Assembly: GCA_036924285.1 (NCBI GenBank)
Contig: JAYKYS010000024.1
Location: 2,012,412-2,076,411 of the forward strand
DNA length: 64,000 nt
Reading direction: 5' to 3'
Origin: Asterella californica
Lineage: Eukaryota > Streptophyta > Marchantiopsida > Marchantiales > Aytoniaceae
Each line of letters starts with the position of its first letter. Positions within the stretch are counted from its first letter, which is position 1. Below, in pieces: positions 33,412 through 42,548 of the stretch. The notes beneath the pieces were generated by a model. That model was not told the origin of the DNA and did no database searches. It worked only from the letters and a program-made list of their open reading frames with translations. The position numbers and the translations under genes were made by a program.

Positions 33412-34210
33412 TGTCACACCACAAGTATCCCATTATTTGTGTGTATGCTTATATACATTTCATTAGGTATGACTATCTTAAAGGTTACTCTAGTTTGAAG
33501 ATCTAAATTTAGAGTGATCAAAAGTAGTCATAACTAGCTGAGATAGTTATAACTAAGTTGAGGAAACTATTAGAGGTTCCACTATGGCACTATAGGACAA
33601 GTGCGGAGCTCTAAATATGCTTTCCAAAAGTATGTAACTTTGTTGACCATCGCTGATTGGATGCATGATGAAAAGTCATGCACAAAGATCTAAAGATGCT
33701 CCTCAAAAGACGTATTAGTGTGTTGTCGTCTTCCGATTGGATAGCGTGGAAAGTTAACACTTTACAAAAGCTAAAGTAAGAGAATCTCTTACTTTTGTAA
33801 AGTAAAACAAGTAATGTGTGTGCTATTCTTAAAGTGTTAGTAGCCTTTAGAGTTTTACTATTTTGGATTGCGCACTTACCATGAGGTAACGTAACTTAGT
33901 GAAAGTTACCACGGTAAGAAGTTGTAGAGTATATAAGGAGGAATTGAGAAGGTGGAAGACACTCTCATTTTCCTGACTGTAAGTAAAGTGAGCATTGGAG
34001 ACCTTGGGAGTCCTTGAGTATTTTGCGATGTAATGTTGAGAGCGGGATTAGAACTTGTGTGCAGGAACGCTATTAGAGGGACTGATGTGACCATACGGGT
34101 CAGAGAGTTGAGTGAAGTGAGCATGGGTGTACTTAAATCTTTGTAATTAGGGTGCACTAGTAATCCTAGTCATATGAGGTACCCCTGGGTGAGAGACAGG
34201 CCGGCTTACA
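33412..34210 (+). repeat. 5' LTR of element E (799 bp)
   Basis: Starts TGTCACACCACAAG and ends GGCCGGCTTACA. A TATATAAGGAGG motif about 270 bp before the end (33932-33943) is a plausible promoter TATA box. Exact partner at 40239-41037 with offset 6827. Confidence 0.95.
33931..33938 (+). promoter_or_regulatory. Candidate TATA box in the E LTR
   Basis: GTATATAAGG in the LTR, about 270 bases upstream of the LTR end, in the right place for the U3/R boundary. It is repeated in the 3' LTR. Inferred from motif and position only. Confidence 0.4.
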
Positions 34211-34213
34211 TTT

Positions 34214-34231
34214 TGGTTCCGTTGCCGGGAC
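34214..34231 (+). other. Primer binding site of element E
   Basis: TGGTTCCGTTGCCGGGAC, three bases inside the LTR. It resembles the tRNA-Asp PBS used by many plant gypsy elements with a few mismatches, and is shared with element F. Confidence 0.75.
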
Positions 34232-34800
34232 CTCGATACAAAGATTTGTATTTAGTTGTTAGTACAGTTCATGTCTGTTTTTGAGCATGAGTTCAGAACC
34301 TTTGTACATACACCAGGTTATAGAGGGCTAGATAAGCTTTCCAATAAGCTGGATATCTCCGAGTGATCAATTGTAAGGAGAGAGTTATGTCTTTCGGAAG
34401 TTAAGGAGGTTTTTCGGTATCAAATAGTGAGCTCTCGGGAAGGAGTTTACAGTCCTTTTCATATTTTCAGTTTTTAGAGTTAGACCTTGAAATCTTCCAT
34501 GCTGATAGGTTGCAAGATAAGCTATCTAGGCACCCAAATCATGCATGAATTGGTCGAGTAGAACTGGAGTTATGGCATTCGAAGCGAAGGGGGGTCAAAT
34601 CTGTTATATCGCTTGCTGAAGTAAAAGAGTGAAAGAATTTCAGAATTCTTGAGAGGGTTATGTTCGATCTCTGAGGCTCATGGTTGACAAGTTAAGCTTC
34701 TAGTTAGTAATGTGAGAGATTGCTAAGCGAGAAGATAGTCGAGTGATCAAAAGTGTCAAACAAACTATAGAGCGAGAGAGATGTATGACGGATCATCGTC

Positions 34801-35265
34801 ATGGAAGGACAGCAAGAGTGGAAATTGAGGTTGAGCAAGATCCCTCAAGGCTATGCGGTGATAGTTACCGCTGATCTGGCGAAAGGAGAATTTCGACTAG
34901 AATTTGAGGAAGAAGCAGAGAGTAGTCGTAAGAACCATGAGAAGAACTCGAGGTGCTTTTTGTGTGGAGAAGAAGGACATAAAGTGAGCAAGTGTCCTAC
35001 GAAGAATAGACTTTTGCGTGAGCGAAGAGGGTTGGTCGACTTAAGCTTACACATAGGTCCTTCTTCCCCTAGACAAGGTGTCATTGACCCTACAACCTTT
35101 TGTCCTAGATGTGGAGTGGACGGGATTCCAGTTGAGCACGAGTGTAGCGCAGTGGTTGCTTTGCTAGAAACTGTAGCCGAAGGTCTCGAGAGAAGGTTGA
35201 GTGTAGAAACGGAACGAGTGAAGACCTCTAGCGAGGATGGAGATAGTCTGTCACACGAGAGATAA
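34801..35265 (+). CDS. ORF1 of element E: double zinc-motif accessory protein (154 aa)
   Basis: Separate ORF upstream of gag-pol, ending 136 bases before the gag ATG. Residues about 57-70 form a canonical knuckle CFLCGEEGHKVSKC (CX2CX4HX4C). About residues 100-114 form CPRCGVDGIPVEHEC (CX2CX8HXC). A DLSLHIGPSSPRQG linker lies between, and the tail is Glu/Ser-rich. Element F has a diverged homologue in the same position with both ligand sets, so the gene was kept while the two elements diverged. Many gypsy elements lack such a gene. It may assist gag in binding RNA, or act as a regulator; function is unknown. The ORF is intact here. Confidence 0.8.
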   Translation: MEGQQEWKLRLSKIPQGYAVIVTADLAKGEFRLEFEEEAESSRKNHEKNSRCFLCGEEGHKVSKCPTKNRLLRERRGLVDLSLHIGPSSPRQGVIDPTTFCPRCGVDGIPVEHECSAVVALLETVAEGLERRLSVETERVKTSSEDGDSLSHER

Positions 35266-35400
35266 GATGACCATGAGGGTCAAACTTATTCGAACCTTTG
35301 GAGAGGAGAGAGCTCAACGGGGAAATTGTGGATTGCGGTGAAGTGCGATCTTCACATCCGCAAGCAGTTCCTTGAGTAAGAAGAAGAAAAGAAGAGAAGA

Positions 35401-38400
35401 ATGGGGAAACTCCCGGTGTTTTACGGAAAGGATGGAGAAGACGTGGAAGGATTTGTGAGGGACTTCAAAAGAGCATGCATTGGCAATGGAGATCGAAAGA
35501 AGAGCGAGTGGGTAGGGTTGATACCTGAATTTCTTGAGAATTCTGCATTGACATGGTATGAGGATAGGAAGAAGAGAAGCGTAGTGGGGACTCCAGTTGA
35601 TACTTGGGAAGTATTGACGGAGGCCTTAATTGAAACTTTTCTTCCCGATGAAAGTTACGAGAAGTTAATGGTAGAGGTAACTTACCTCAAACAAGGAGAG
35701 AAAGAGAAAGTAAGGACTTACGCCGAGAGGGTGGAGAAATTAGAACAAAAGTTTCGGGTGGTTTTACGAAAGAGTGGAGATGTAGTAGAACCAACGATGG
35801 TGGGCATTGGAGCAATGCTCACAAAGAATTTTATCGGAGGATTGAGGCCGGAGATTCGAACACAAGTGCGGTATGAGAGACCAACTTCGAAGGCTGATGC
35901 AATGAAGATCGCAACCAGGATGGAAGAGAGTCTGGATGGAGACGACTTGCAATCAATGACTGTCGGGGCAGCATGTGGAGATGTGCAAGGGCCGATCATG
36001 CCAACTCTGACGCCTGCGAGTGTTCCGACTGTTCGATTTCAGAATCTGACTCCGGTAGCTCCTACTAGTGCGGTTACAGTCACTGTACCATCTAGATCTG
36101 TTACTCCCGACTTTCGTGATGAGTTGAAAAGTTTGACAGAGTCTCTGGCAGATTTGAAGATCAATATGGTGAATTTGTTGCAACACCGCAGCCCAAATGT
36201 TGGAGGAGGCTCACGAGGTTATGGGAACTATCAGTCTAGAGGTGGACCACCGCAAGGATCACAAAGTAACTACATGAACCAAGGATGTTTTACGTGTGGA
36301 GGATCACATTTCCAACGTAATTGTCCAAGTCGTAATGGTGGAACGGCGGATGGAGCTTCAACTTCACAAAGCAAGGACAAGGGTGTAGCATGCATTGACA
36401 TCTTGGAACCACGAGATGTACGAGAAGGTTTTCAATCTGTAGAGCTGTTGGCTCAAGAGAGGAAGAGAATGAGGACGCATTTCGACGATGGAGAACCAGT
36501 CGTGATGGAAGATTCTCCAAGTCAAAATACTCGGAGTAGCAAATCTTCTTCAAAAACCAAAGAACGGCAGAAGAAATTGGGAAATACTGATTTCACAATT
36601 TCGATGGAGCAATCAAAATACAATGTGGTGGAAGACGTGGGTAAGCAACGAGCAAACATTACTGTGGGACAGTTGATTGCTCTGAATCCTTCGGTGAGGA
36701 AAGAACTTCGTAGCGGTCTAAGCTCCCGACGAGGTCGAAAGAAGAAGGTAAATCCTTCTACTGTCGGTGTGAGTGCTTTAGATGCTAGTGAAGGAGAGGT
36801 GTGCAACAAGGCATCAAAGGTAGAGGCTCGTATCAATGGGAGAGATGTCTCAGATGTTCTTGTCGATGGAGGATCGGCAGTAAATGCCATCTCAGAACGA
36901 CTAATGAGGAAGTTGGATCTAGTACCAACTCGTCCTTCTAGTATCACGGTGGGTATGGCTAACAGACAGCGAGTTAGACCATTGGGAGTGCTGGAGAGAG
37001 TTTGTGTGTCAGTAATGGGAGTGCAAGTAAACATGACATTTCAAATCTTGAAAGAGTCAAGTTATGAAATGTTACTCGGAAGACCTTGGCTTCGAGCAGT
37101 ACACGCAACGGATAACTGGCACAAAGGTTATTTACGCATCGGACCGAATCACCATCGGATCAAAGTTCCATTGCTCGGGGATCAAGTTGGGACGTCGGAA
37201 TCGGATCGACCCACATCGGACTACTGGGAGTCAGAAGTTGTCGATACTACTTCTGATGTAGGTACCAATTCTTCAGATTCAGAATCTGAAAATACATCAT
37301 CAGAAGAGGAGAGAGAAGAACGAAATGTGGGTGTGAACGTAGTGGATCTTTTCCCTTCTCCGGAAGTGCAAAGAGATAGAGACAAAGAACCGTTGACTCC
37401 CGAGGAGGTGGAGAGAAGAATTGCCACCTTACGTTATGGATCGAAGGTTACTAAAGAGGAGAAGAGTTGTTTCGAAGAGATCTTTCGCAAATACATTCAT
37501 GTATTTGCATTTAGTTACAAGGATCTGAGGGAGGTCACACTGGAGCAACACCGTATCGAGTTAGAGAAGGAAGTCAAACCGGTGCGACAGAAGCAACGAA
37601 GAGTGAGTCCTCCAATTGCGGATCTGGTGAAAGAAGAGATCGAGAAGCTACACACTGCTGGGTTCATTTACGAGGTGGAGCATTCTGAATGGGTATCACC
37701 CATTGTGATCGTAAAGAAGAAAAATGGCAAATTGCGGGTGTGTGTTGATTACAAGAAGCTCAATGCGGTCACAAAGAAGGATTATTATCCTCTACCTTTC
37801 ATCGACGAGATCTTGGAAGAAGTGGCGGGAAACGAATGGTACAGCTTTGGAGATGGTTATAGCGGATATAACCAGATCAAAATTGCACCAGAACATCAAC
37901 ACCTGACCACTTTCACTACTCCGTGGGGTACGTTTGCATTTCGAGTCATGCCATTTGGTCTGTGTAATGCTCCTGCGACGTTTCAAAGGTTTATGAACAA
38001 AGTGTTCGAACCTTTCTTAGGAAAGTTTGTGAGAGATTTTATAGATGACTTTTGTGTTTACGGGAGTAAGGAGAAGCATTTTGAGCACCTTGTGAAGGTC
38101 TTAGAATGTTTAGATGTAGCAAATGCATCTCTCAATCCGGAGAAATGTATTTTTGGGTGTGAGGAAGGGTTACTCTTGGGTCATATCATATCCAAGGACG
38201 GCATTGCCGTTGATCCAGAGAAGGTGCAAAAGATCTTAGAGCTCCCTTTTCCTAGTACTCTCACTAAGCTACGACAGTTTTTAGGTATGGTGGGGTATTA
38301 TCGAAGGTTTATACTCTCGTTCTCACATAAAGCGTATGCTTTGACTGTATATTTGAAGAAGGGAGTAGATTACGTGTTGATTTTAGGAGATGAAGAAGCT

Positions 38401-39732
38401 CTAGCCGCCTTTGAGGAACTGAAGAAAGCTCTTACTTCAGCTCCGATCTTGGTTAAGCCCGATTGGAATAAACAGTTTATTCTATATACGGATGCTTCAA
38501 ATATAGCAGTAGGATGTACTCTAAGTCAATATGATGTTGAAGGTAGAGATCATCCTATTGCATATGCTAGTCGGCAAATGGTCAAGGCAGAGAGAAATTA
38601 TTCTGTGACAGAGAGAGAAGGATTAGCAGTGATTTATGCTCTAAGAAAATTTCGACATTATCTCATAGGGGGCAAGTTCACTATCGTTACAGATCATAAG
38701 GCATTGAAGTACATCTTCAATAAACCGATGGTCGAAGGACGATTAGCAAGGTGGAAGCTCTTATTGTCAGAGTACGACTATGAGATATGTGATCGACCAG
38801 GGAAGAAACACGCGAATGCAGATTTGTTATCTAGAGCTTACGATGGCGATGGAGAGAAGCCGGTGGATGACACCTTTCCTGACGAAGATTTGATGGTCTT
38901 GAGCAACTCTATTATCCCAATAGAATATCAAGAAATTTGGGATTTTGTTACGGAAGGTGTCTATCCATATGGGATGCGGACCAGAGAGAAGAAGGCATTG
39001 GTGAAACGAAGTCAACCTTACTCGGTGGTGGAAGGTGTTTTATTCCGTGAAGGAGTTGATGGGGTCCTGAGAAGAGCTGCGAGCAAGGAGGAGTCTCTAC
39101 GACTCATGGAAGAATTCCATGACGGTCCAGTATGTGGAGGACATTTCGCAGGCAAGTTGACGGCTCATAAGATACTCGACGCGGGATATCACTGGAGGGG
39201 GATGTTTAGAGATTGCGTGACGTATTGTAAAACCTGTGATGTTTGTCAAGCTTTCGCTATCAAATCTAGTGTTTCCACTCCTCTTAGATCTATTCCGGTT
39301 CTTGGACCTTTCGAGAAGTGGGGAATAGATTTTGTGGGGCCTTTGAATCGCACCCCTCGCAACAATAAGTATATTGTTGTAGCCACAGATTATCTTACGA
39401 AGTGGGTAGAAGCTAGACCTCTTGTAACTATTGGAGAAGTTGAGGTGGGTAGATTTCTGTACGAACGGATCATAACTAGGTTTGGATGTCCTTTGGAGTT
39501 AGTTTTTGATAGGGGTCGAGAATTTGTGAGTGGTATGACTACTGCTATGTGCACACACTTCTCCATTTCTCAGAGGGTTACTACTTCATATAAACCTAGT
39601 TCAAACGGTTTGGTAGAGAGGACAAACTTTACCTTGTGTCAGATGTTAGCAAAGGATGCTGACATGAAGGGGCCAAACACAACTGGGACAAGCGTCTTCA
39701 TGCGGTTCTATGGGAGTATCGAACGACAGTGA
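35401..39732 (+). CDS. gag-pol of element E (frameshifted near the 3' end)
   Basis: Single 1443-codon ORF. Gag capsid region is about residues 1-190 (MGKLPVFYGKDGEDVE, TWYED). The knuckle at residue 296 is shortened, CFTCGGSHFQRNC (CX2CX3HX4C). Protease has VLVDGGSAVNAIS (Asp 489). RT has RVCVDYKKLNAVTKKDYYPL, GYSGYNQIKIAP and PFGLCNAPATFQRF, with box FIDDF (residues 881-885) instead of YxDD. RNase H has ILYTDASNIAVG, TEREGLAVIYALRKF and VTDHKALKYIF. Integrase has an HHCC region ending CKTCDVCQ and core residues in GIDFVGP (Asp 1310), VFDRGREF (Asp 1370) and GLVERTN (Glu 1406), a 35-residue spacing. A one-base gain in the GGGG run near 39670 ends the ORF prematurely; the true reading continues at 39729-40160 in another frame. 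No separate pol frame, so expression is by polyprotein. Confidence 0.93.
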   Translation: MGKLPVFYGKDGEDVEGFVRDFKRACIGNGDRKKSEWVGLIPEFLENSALTWYEDRKKRSVVGTPVDTWEVLTEALIETFLPDESYEKLMVEVTYLKQGEKEKVRTYAERVEKLEQKFRVVLRKSGDVVEPTMVGIGAMLTKNFIGGLRPEIRTQVRYERPTSKADAMKIATRMEESLDGDDLQSMTVGAACGDVQGPIMPTLTPASVPTVRFQNLTPVAPTSAVTVTVPSRSVTPDFRDELKSLTESLADLKINMVNLLQHRSPNVGGGSRGYGNYQSRGGPPQGSQSNYMNQGCFTCGGSHFQRNCPSRNGGTADGASTSQSKDKGVACIDILEPRDVREGFQSVELLAQERKRMRTHFDDGEPVVMEDSPSQNTRSSKSSSKTKERQKKLGNTDFTISMEQSKYNVVEDVGKQRANITVGQLIALNPSVRKELRSGLSSRRGRKKKVNPSTVGVSALDASEGEVCNKASKVEARINGRDVSDVLVDGGSAVNAISERLMRKLDLVPTRPSSITVGMANRQRVRPLGVLERVCVSVMGVQVNMTFQILKESSYEMLLGRPWLRAVHATDNWHKGYLRIGPNHHRIKVPLLGDQVGTSESDRPTSDYWESEVVDTTSDVGTNSSDSESENTSSEEEREERNVGVNVVDLFPSPEVQRDRDKEPLTPEEVERRIATLRYGSKVTKEEKSCFEEIFRKYIHVFAFSYKDLREVTLEQHRIELEKEVKPVRQKQRRVSPPIADLVKEEIEKLHTAGFIYEVEHSEWVSPIVIVKKKNGKLRVCVDYKKLNAVTKKDYYPLPFIDEILEEVAGNEWYSFGDGYSGYNQIKIAPEHQHLTTFTTPWGTFAFRVMPFGLCNAPATFQRFMNKVFEPFLGKFVRDFIDDFCVYGSKEKHFEHLVKVLECLDVANASLNPEKCIFGCEEGLLLGHIISKDGIAVDPEKVQKILELPFPSTLTKLRQFLGMVGYYRRFILSFSHKAYALTVYLKKGVDYVLILGDEEALAAFEELKKALTSAPILVKPDWNKQFILYTDASNIAVGCTLSQYDVEGRDHPIAYASRQMVKAERNYSVTEREGLAVIYALRKFRHYLIGGKFTIVTDHKALKYIFNKPMVEGRLARWKLLLSEYDYEICDRPGKKHANADLLSRAYDGDGEKPVDDTFPDEDLMVLSNSIIPIEYQEIWDFVTEGVYPYGMRTREKKALVKRSQPYSVVEGVLFREGVDGVLRRAASKEESLRLMEEFHDGPVCGGHFAGKLTAHKILDAGYHWRGMFRDCVTYCKTCDVCQAFAIKSSVSTPLRSIPVLGPFEKWGIDFVGPLNRTPRNNKYIVVATDYLTKWVEARPLVTIGEVEVGRFLYERIITRFGCPLELVFDRGREFVSGMTTAMCTHFSISQRVTTSYKPSSNGLVERTNFTLCQMLAKDADMKGPNTTGTSVFMRFYGSIERQ

Positions 39733-40224
39733 AGACGTCTACGGGATATTCACCTTTCAAGATGGTGTATGGGTTGGAATCCAGATTACCAATCCAGTTC
39801 GACCTAACCACCTTTCAGACCTTGCAAGCTGGATTGAAGAGAAAGGGTGGTCCAATAGCTGAGAAAGAGCGGGGAGAAATCTTGTTGGAGCTGGAGGAGA
39901 ATAGAGACGACGCAGCTCAACGCATTGAGATGGCCCAGCTGCAACAGAAGAAGAGCTATGACAAGCGCTTGGCGAAGAACAAAACGAAGTTACAGCCATT
40001 TCAAAAGGGTGAGTGGGTGATGTTATGGGATGCTATTAGGCACAAGCGAGTTCAAAAGAAGTTCTTACGTCGATATTTGGGCCTTTCATCATCTCCAAAG
40101 TGTGGAGTAATGACACCTATGATCTTCAAGAAAGGAGTGGTACGTTCTTCGACCGAGTGAACCACGACAAGCTGAAGAAGTTTCATCAACGTGATACTTC
40201 ACTCCGAGGACGGAGTGAAAATTA
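39672..40224 (+). pseudogene. Integrase C-terminus of element E, out of frame
   Basis: After the first frameshift the integrase tail reads in a second frame (HNWDKRLHAVLWEYRTT, STGYSPFKMVYGLESRLP, FQKGEWVMLWD). A second shift near 40078 (loss of one base in the TTTGGG region) moves it to a third frame, where the GPF module is seen (GPFIISKVWSNDTYDL) and the protein ends RGRSEN before the PPT. No chromodomain follows. Both lesions are at short homopolymers, so sequencing error should be considered. Confidence 0.8.
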
Positions 40225-40228
40225 AGTC

Positions 40229-40238
40229 TGGGGGTAAA
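40229..40238 (+). other. Polypurine tract of element E
   Basis: CTGGGGGTAAA directly before the 3' LTR start TGTCACACC, the usual plant gypsy pattern. Confidence 0.75.
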
Positions 40239-41037
40239 TGTCACACCACAAGTATCCCATTATTTGTGTGTATGCTTATATACATTTCATTAGGTATGAC
40301 TATCTTAAAGGTTACTCTAGTTTGAAGATCTAAATTTAGAGTGATCAAAAGTAGTCATAACTAGCTGAGATAGTTATAACTAAGTTGAGGAAACTATTAG
40401 AGGTTCCACTATGGCACTATAGGACAAGTGCGGAGCTCTAAATATGCTTTCCAAAAGTATGTAACTTTGTTGACCATCGCTGATTGGATGCATGATGAAA
40501 AGTCATGCACAAAGATCTAAAGATGCTCCTCAAAAGACGTATTAGTGTGTTGTCGTCTTCCGATTGGATAGCGTGGAAAGTTAACACTTTACAAAAGCTA
40601 AAGTAAGAGAATCTCTTACTTTTGTAAAGTAAAACAAGTAATGTGTGTGCTATTCTTAAAGTGTTAGTAGCCTTTAGAGTTTTACTATTTTGGATTGCGC
40701 ACTTACCATGAGGTAACGTAACTTAGTGAAAGTTACCACGGTAAGAAGTTGTAGAGTATATAAGGAGGAGTTGAGAAGGTGGAAGACACTCTCATTTTCC
40801 TGACTGTAAGTAAAGTGAGCATTGGAGACCTTGGGAGTCCTTGAGTATTTTGCGATGTAATGTTGAGAGCGGGATTAGAACTTGTGTGCAGGAACGCTAT
40901 TAGAGGGACTGATGTGACCATACGGGTCTGAGAGTTGAGTGAAGTGAGCATGGGTGTACTTAAATCTTTGTAATTAGGGTGCACTAGTAATCCTAGTCAT
41001 CTGAGGTACCCCTGGGTGAGAGACAGGCCGGCTTACA
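40239..41037 (+). repeat. 3' LTR of element E (799 bp)
   Basis: Direct copy of 33412-34210 with three substitutions and no indels seen; followed by GTGC. Confidence 0.95.
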
Positions 41038-42548
41038 GTGCAACAAAGTAGATTGAATAAACAACACATTTCAAACCAACCCCGTAATTCACTTTATAAA
41101 AGATGAGCCTTTCCTATTGGACTGAAAATTCCGACAACAATCACAATCTCTTGCGAGTGAATGTCCTCTGGGAGATCTTTGGTTATATTTTCTTTCGCTT
41201 CGTCTTTACATTAAGTTACGGGAAGACCCTCCTTATAGAAGCTGTTTTGGTTTTGTTTTTAGGCCTCTTTTTGCTGTGGGGCTTTCTGCAGCCGTATGCT
41301 GCTGCCCTTGCACAGCATCAGTCCCCCCCGCCAGGAGTACTCGACCCCACGGCACCCGGACAACAGACGGATGGGGTAGCAAACAAGCTATTGAATTGCT
41401 TCTTGGCTTTTTGGTTGGTCCATACAGGTCACGAATCTGTGACCTTCGCGTTATTAGCACGAAGCTCCCCCCCTATAGGAGCTAATCGCATCCGGCGCTC
41501 TGTTACCGACTAAAGTAAACTGTTGGACCAAGTTCACATGATTACTAAAGCACTTTTTAAGATCAGTAGACGCGGACCAAGGAGTGAACACGAGCCTCGA
41601 TATCCTTTCCTATTTGTCGAATGGGACAGTTGAGCTGCTGGTGAGGTCACTCTTATTTACTTTATCGTGCTCGGGAAGAAACCGGAACGATAAGATAAAA
41701 GCTATGGTCCACACGCTGCGACTTTGTGGCCCAGAGGAAGGTTCGAAGTTGCTCCCTGCACCACGTGGACTTTAATTCTACGATTTTCTAACAATCTCGG
41801 CCACTCGCCGTACTACTCATGTCCCAAAACGCTAGACAATGCATTGCTGCAGTAGAAGTATGTTATAGTGCGATGTGAAGTGGGTACGAATATGTAGATT
41901 TCGTACCCAGTAGACCTGGGGTCGGCTTCAGATTTCAACTTCTCATCACCTGCAGGAAAGGCCGGCGGTCCTTATCACAAAACTCACCTAACTTCGCTTT
42001 CATCCATATGCATCGATCACTACTGTAGGTCTGGCTTTGACTTTCGGCCGATGCTGTAACTTCCTTCTTTCTTCACACCTCAAGAAATCTTGGAAGCTGT
42101 GATTGTATAGGACTCAGGGAGTCTTGCAACAGATGAACCCGTCTTTTATTGATCGGACATCGATGTAGAAGCACCTGCAATCTACATGTTGCAGACGCTG
42201 TGAGCTGCATTGCCATCTAATTGCTGGGGGTGACCTCTTTGCGCACGCTTCATTGCTGTTTTACATCAATTCAGACTGGGACAGAACATACATCGCCTCG
42301 TTTTATTGAGCCAGGAGTTGAGGTACTTACTAAGTCTTACTAGTCTTGTGCAGCTCTGTGTACACTAGCCTCATTGCTGTTCCTGAAGTAACTTTGATTG
42401 CAGATGTGCACCTCCATGATCACTCTTTCACCTCAATTTCGATCGTGTCATGTGTAAGCTTTTAGTCCACGACTTATCGTTGGTCAAGGCTTCCGTGTGC
42501 TGGCCTGTCTGACCTCGAGAACCAGCGGAATTAAAGTGACGGCCACGT
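41038..42548. other. Unrecognised, GC-richer stretch
   Basis: The pre-insertion context of element E continues here. A 136-codon plus ORF (41103-41513) begins with a hydrophobic stretch (LLIEAVLVLFLGLFLLWGFL) but runs over a tRNA-like relic, so it is doubtful. A 63-codon ORF (41584-41775) looks organelle-like to me, but I cannot match it. The rest shows no gene. Base composition differs from neighbouring AT-rich DNA. Confidence 0.3.
41416..41491 (-). pseudogene. tRNA-Ile(AAU)-like relic
   Basis: On the minus strand the 3' half is tRNA-like: anticodon arm TCGTG-CTAATAA-CGCGA (anticodon AAT), variable AGGTC, T arm ACAGA-TTCGTGA-CCTGT with one mismatch, then ATGGACC and discriminator A. The D arm stem GCTC/GAGC is present but its loop is altered (CTATAGGGGGG). 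Only three of seven acceptor pairs form, and no T-run terminator follows. The AAU anticodon indicates a nuclear-type eukaryotic tRNA rather than an organelle one. Most likely a pseudogene. Confidence 0.6.

Larger units (their letters stand above)
33412..41037 (+). mobile_element. Element E: young Ty3/gypsy retrotransposon with an extra ORF, 7626 bp
   Basis: Plus-strand element with two 799-bp LTRs that differ at three positions (33943/40770, 34102/40929, 34174/41001). Order: LTR, PBS, leader, ORF1, single gag-pol ORF, PPT, LTR. It is flanked by GTGC (33408-33411 and 41038-41041); AGTGC is possible if the last LTR base is counted as target. Despite the near-identical LTRs, gag-pol has two frameshifts at its 3' end. 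Related to element F. Confidence 0.95.

Noticed and set aside
41416..41491. Functional tRNA-Ile gene
   Set aside because: Only three of seven acceptor pairs form, the A and B box sequences are degenerate, and no T-run terminator follows.
41103..41775. Organelle (mitochondrial) DNA insertion
   Set aside because: The hydrophobic ORF and GC-richer composition suggested it, but I could not match any mitochondrial or plastid gene, and the tRNA-like relic has a nuclear-type AAU anticodon.
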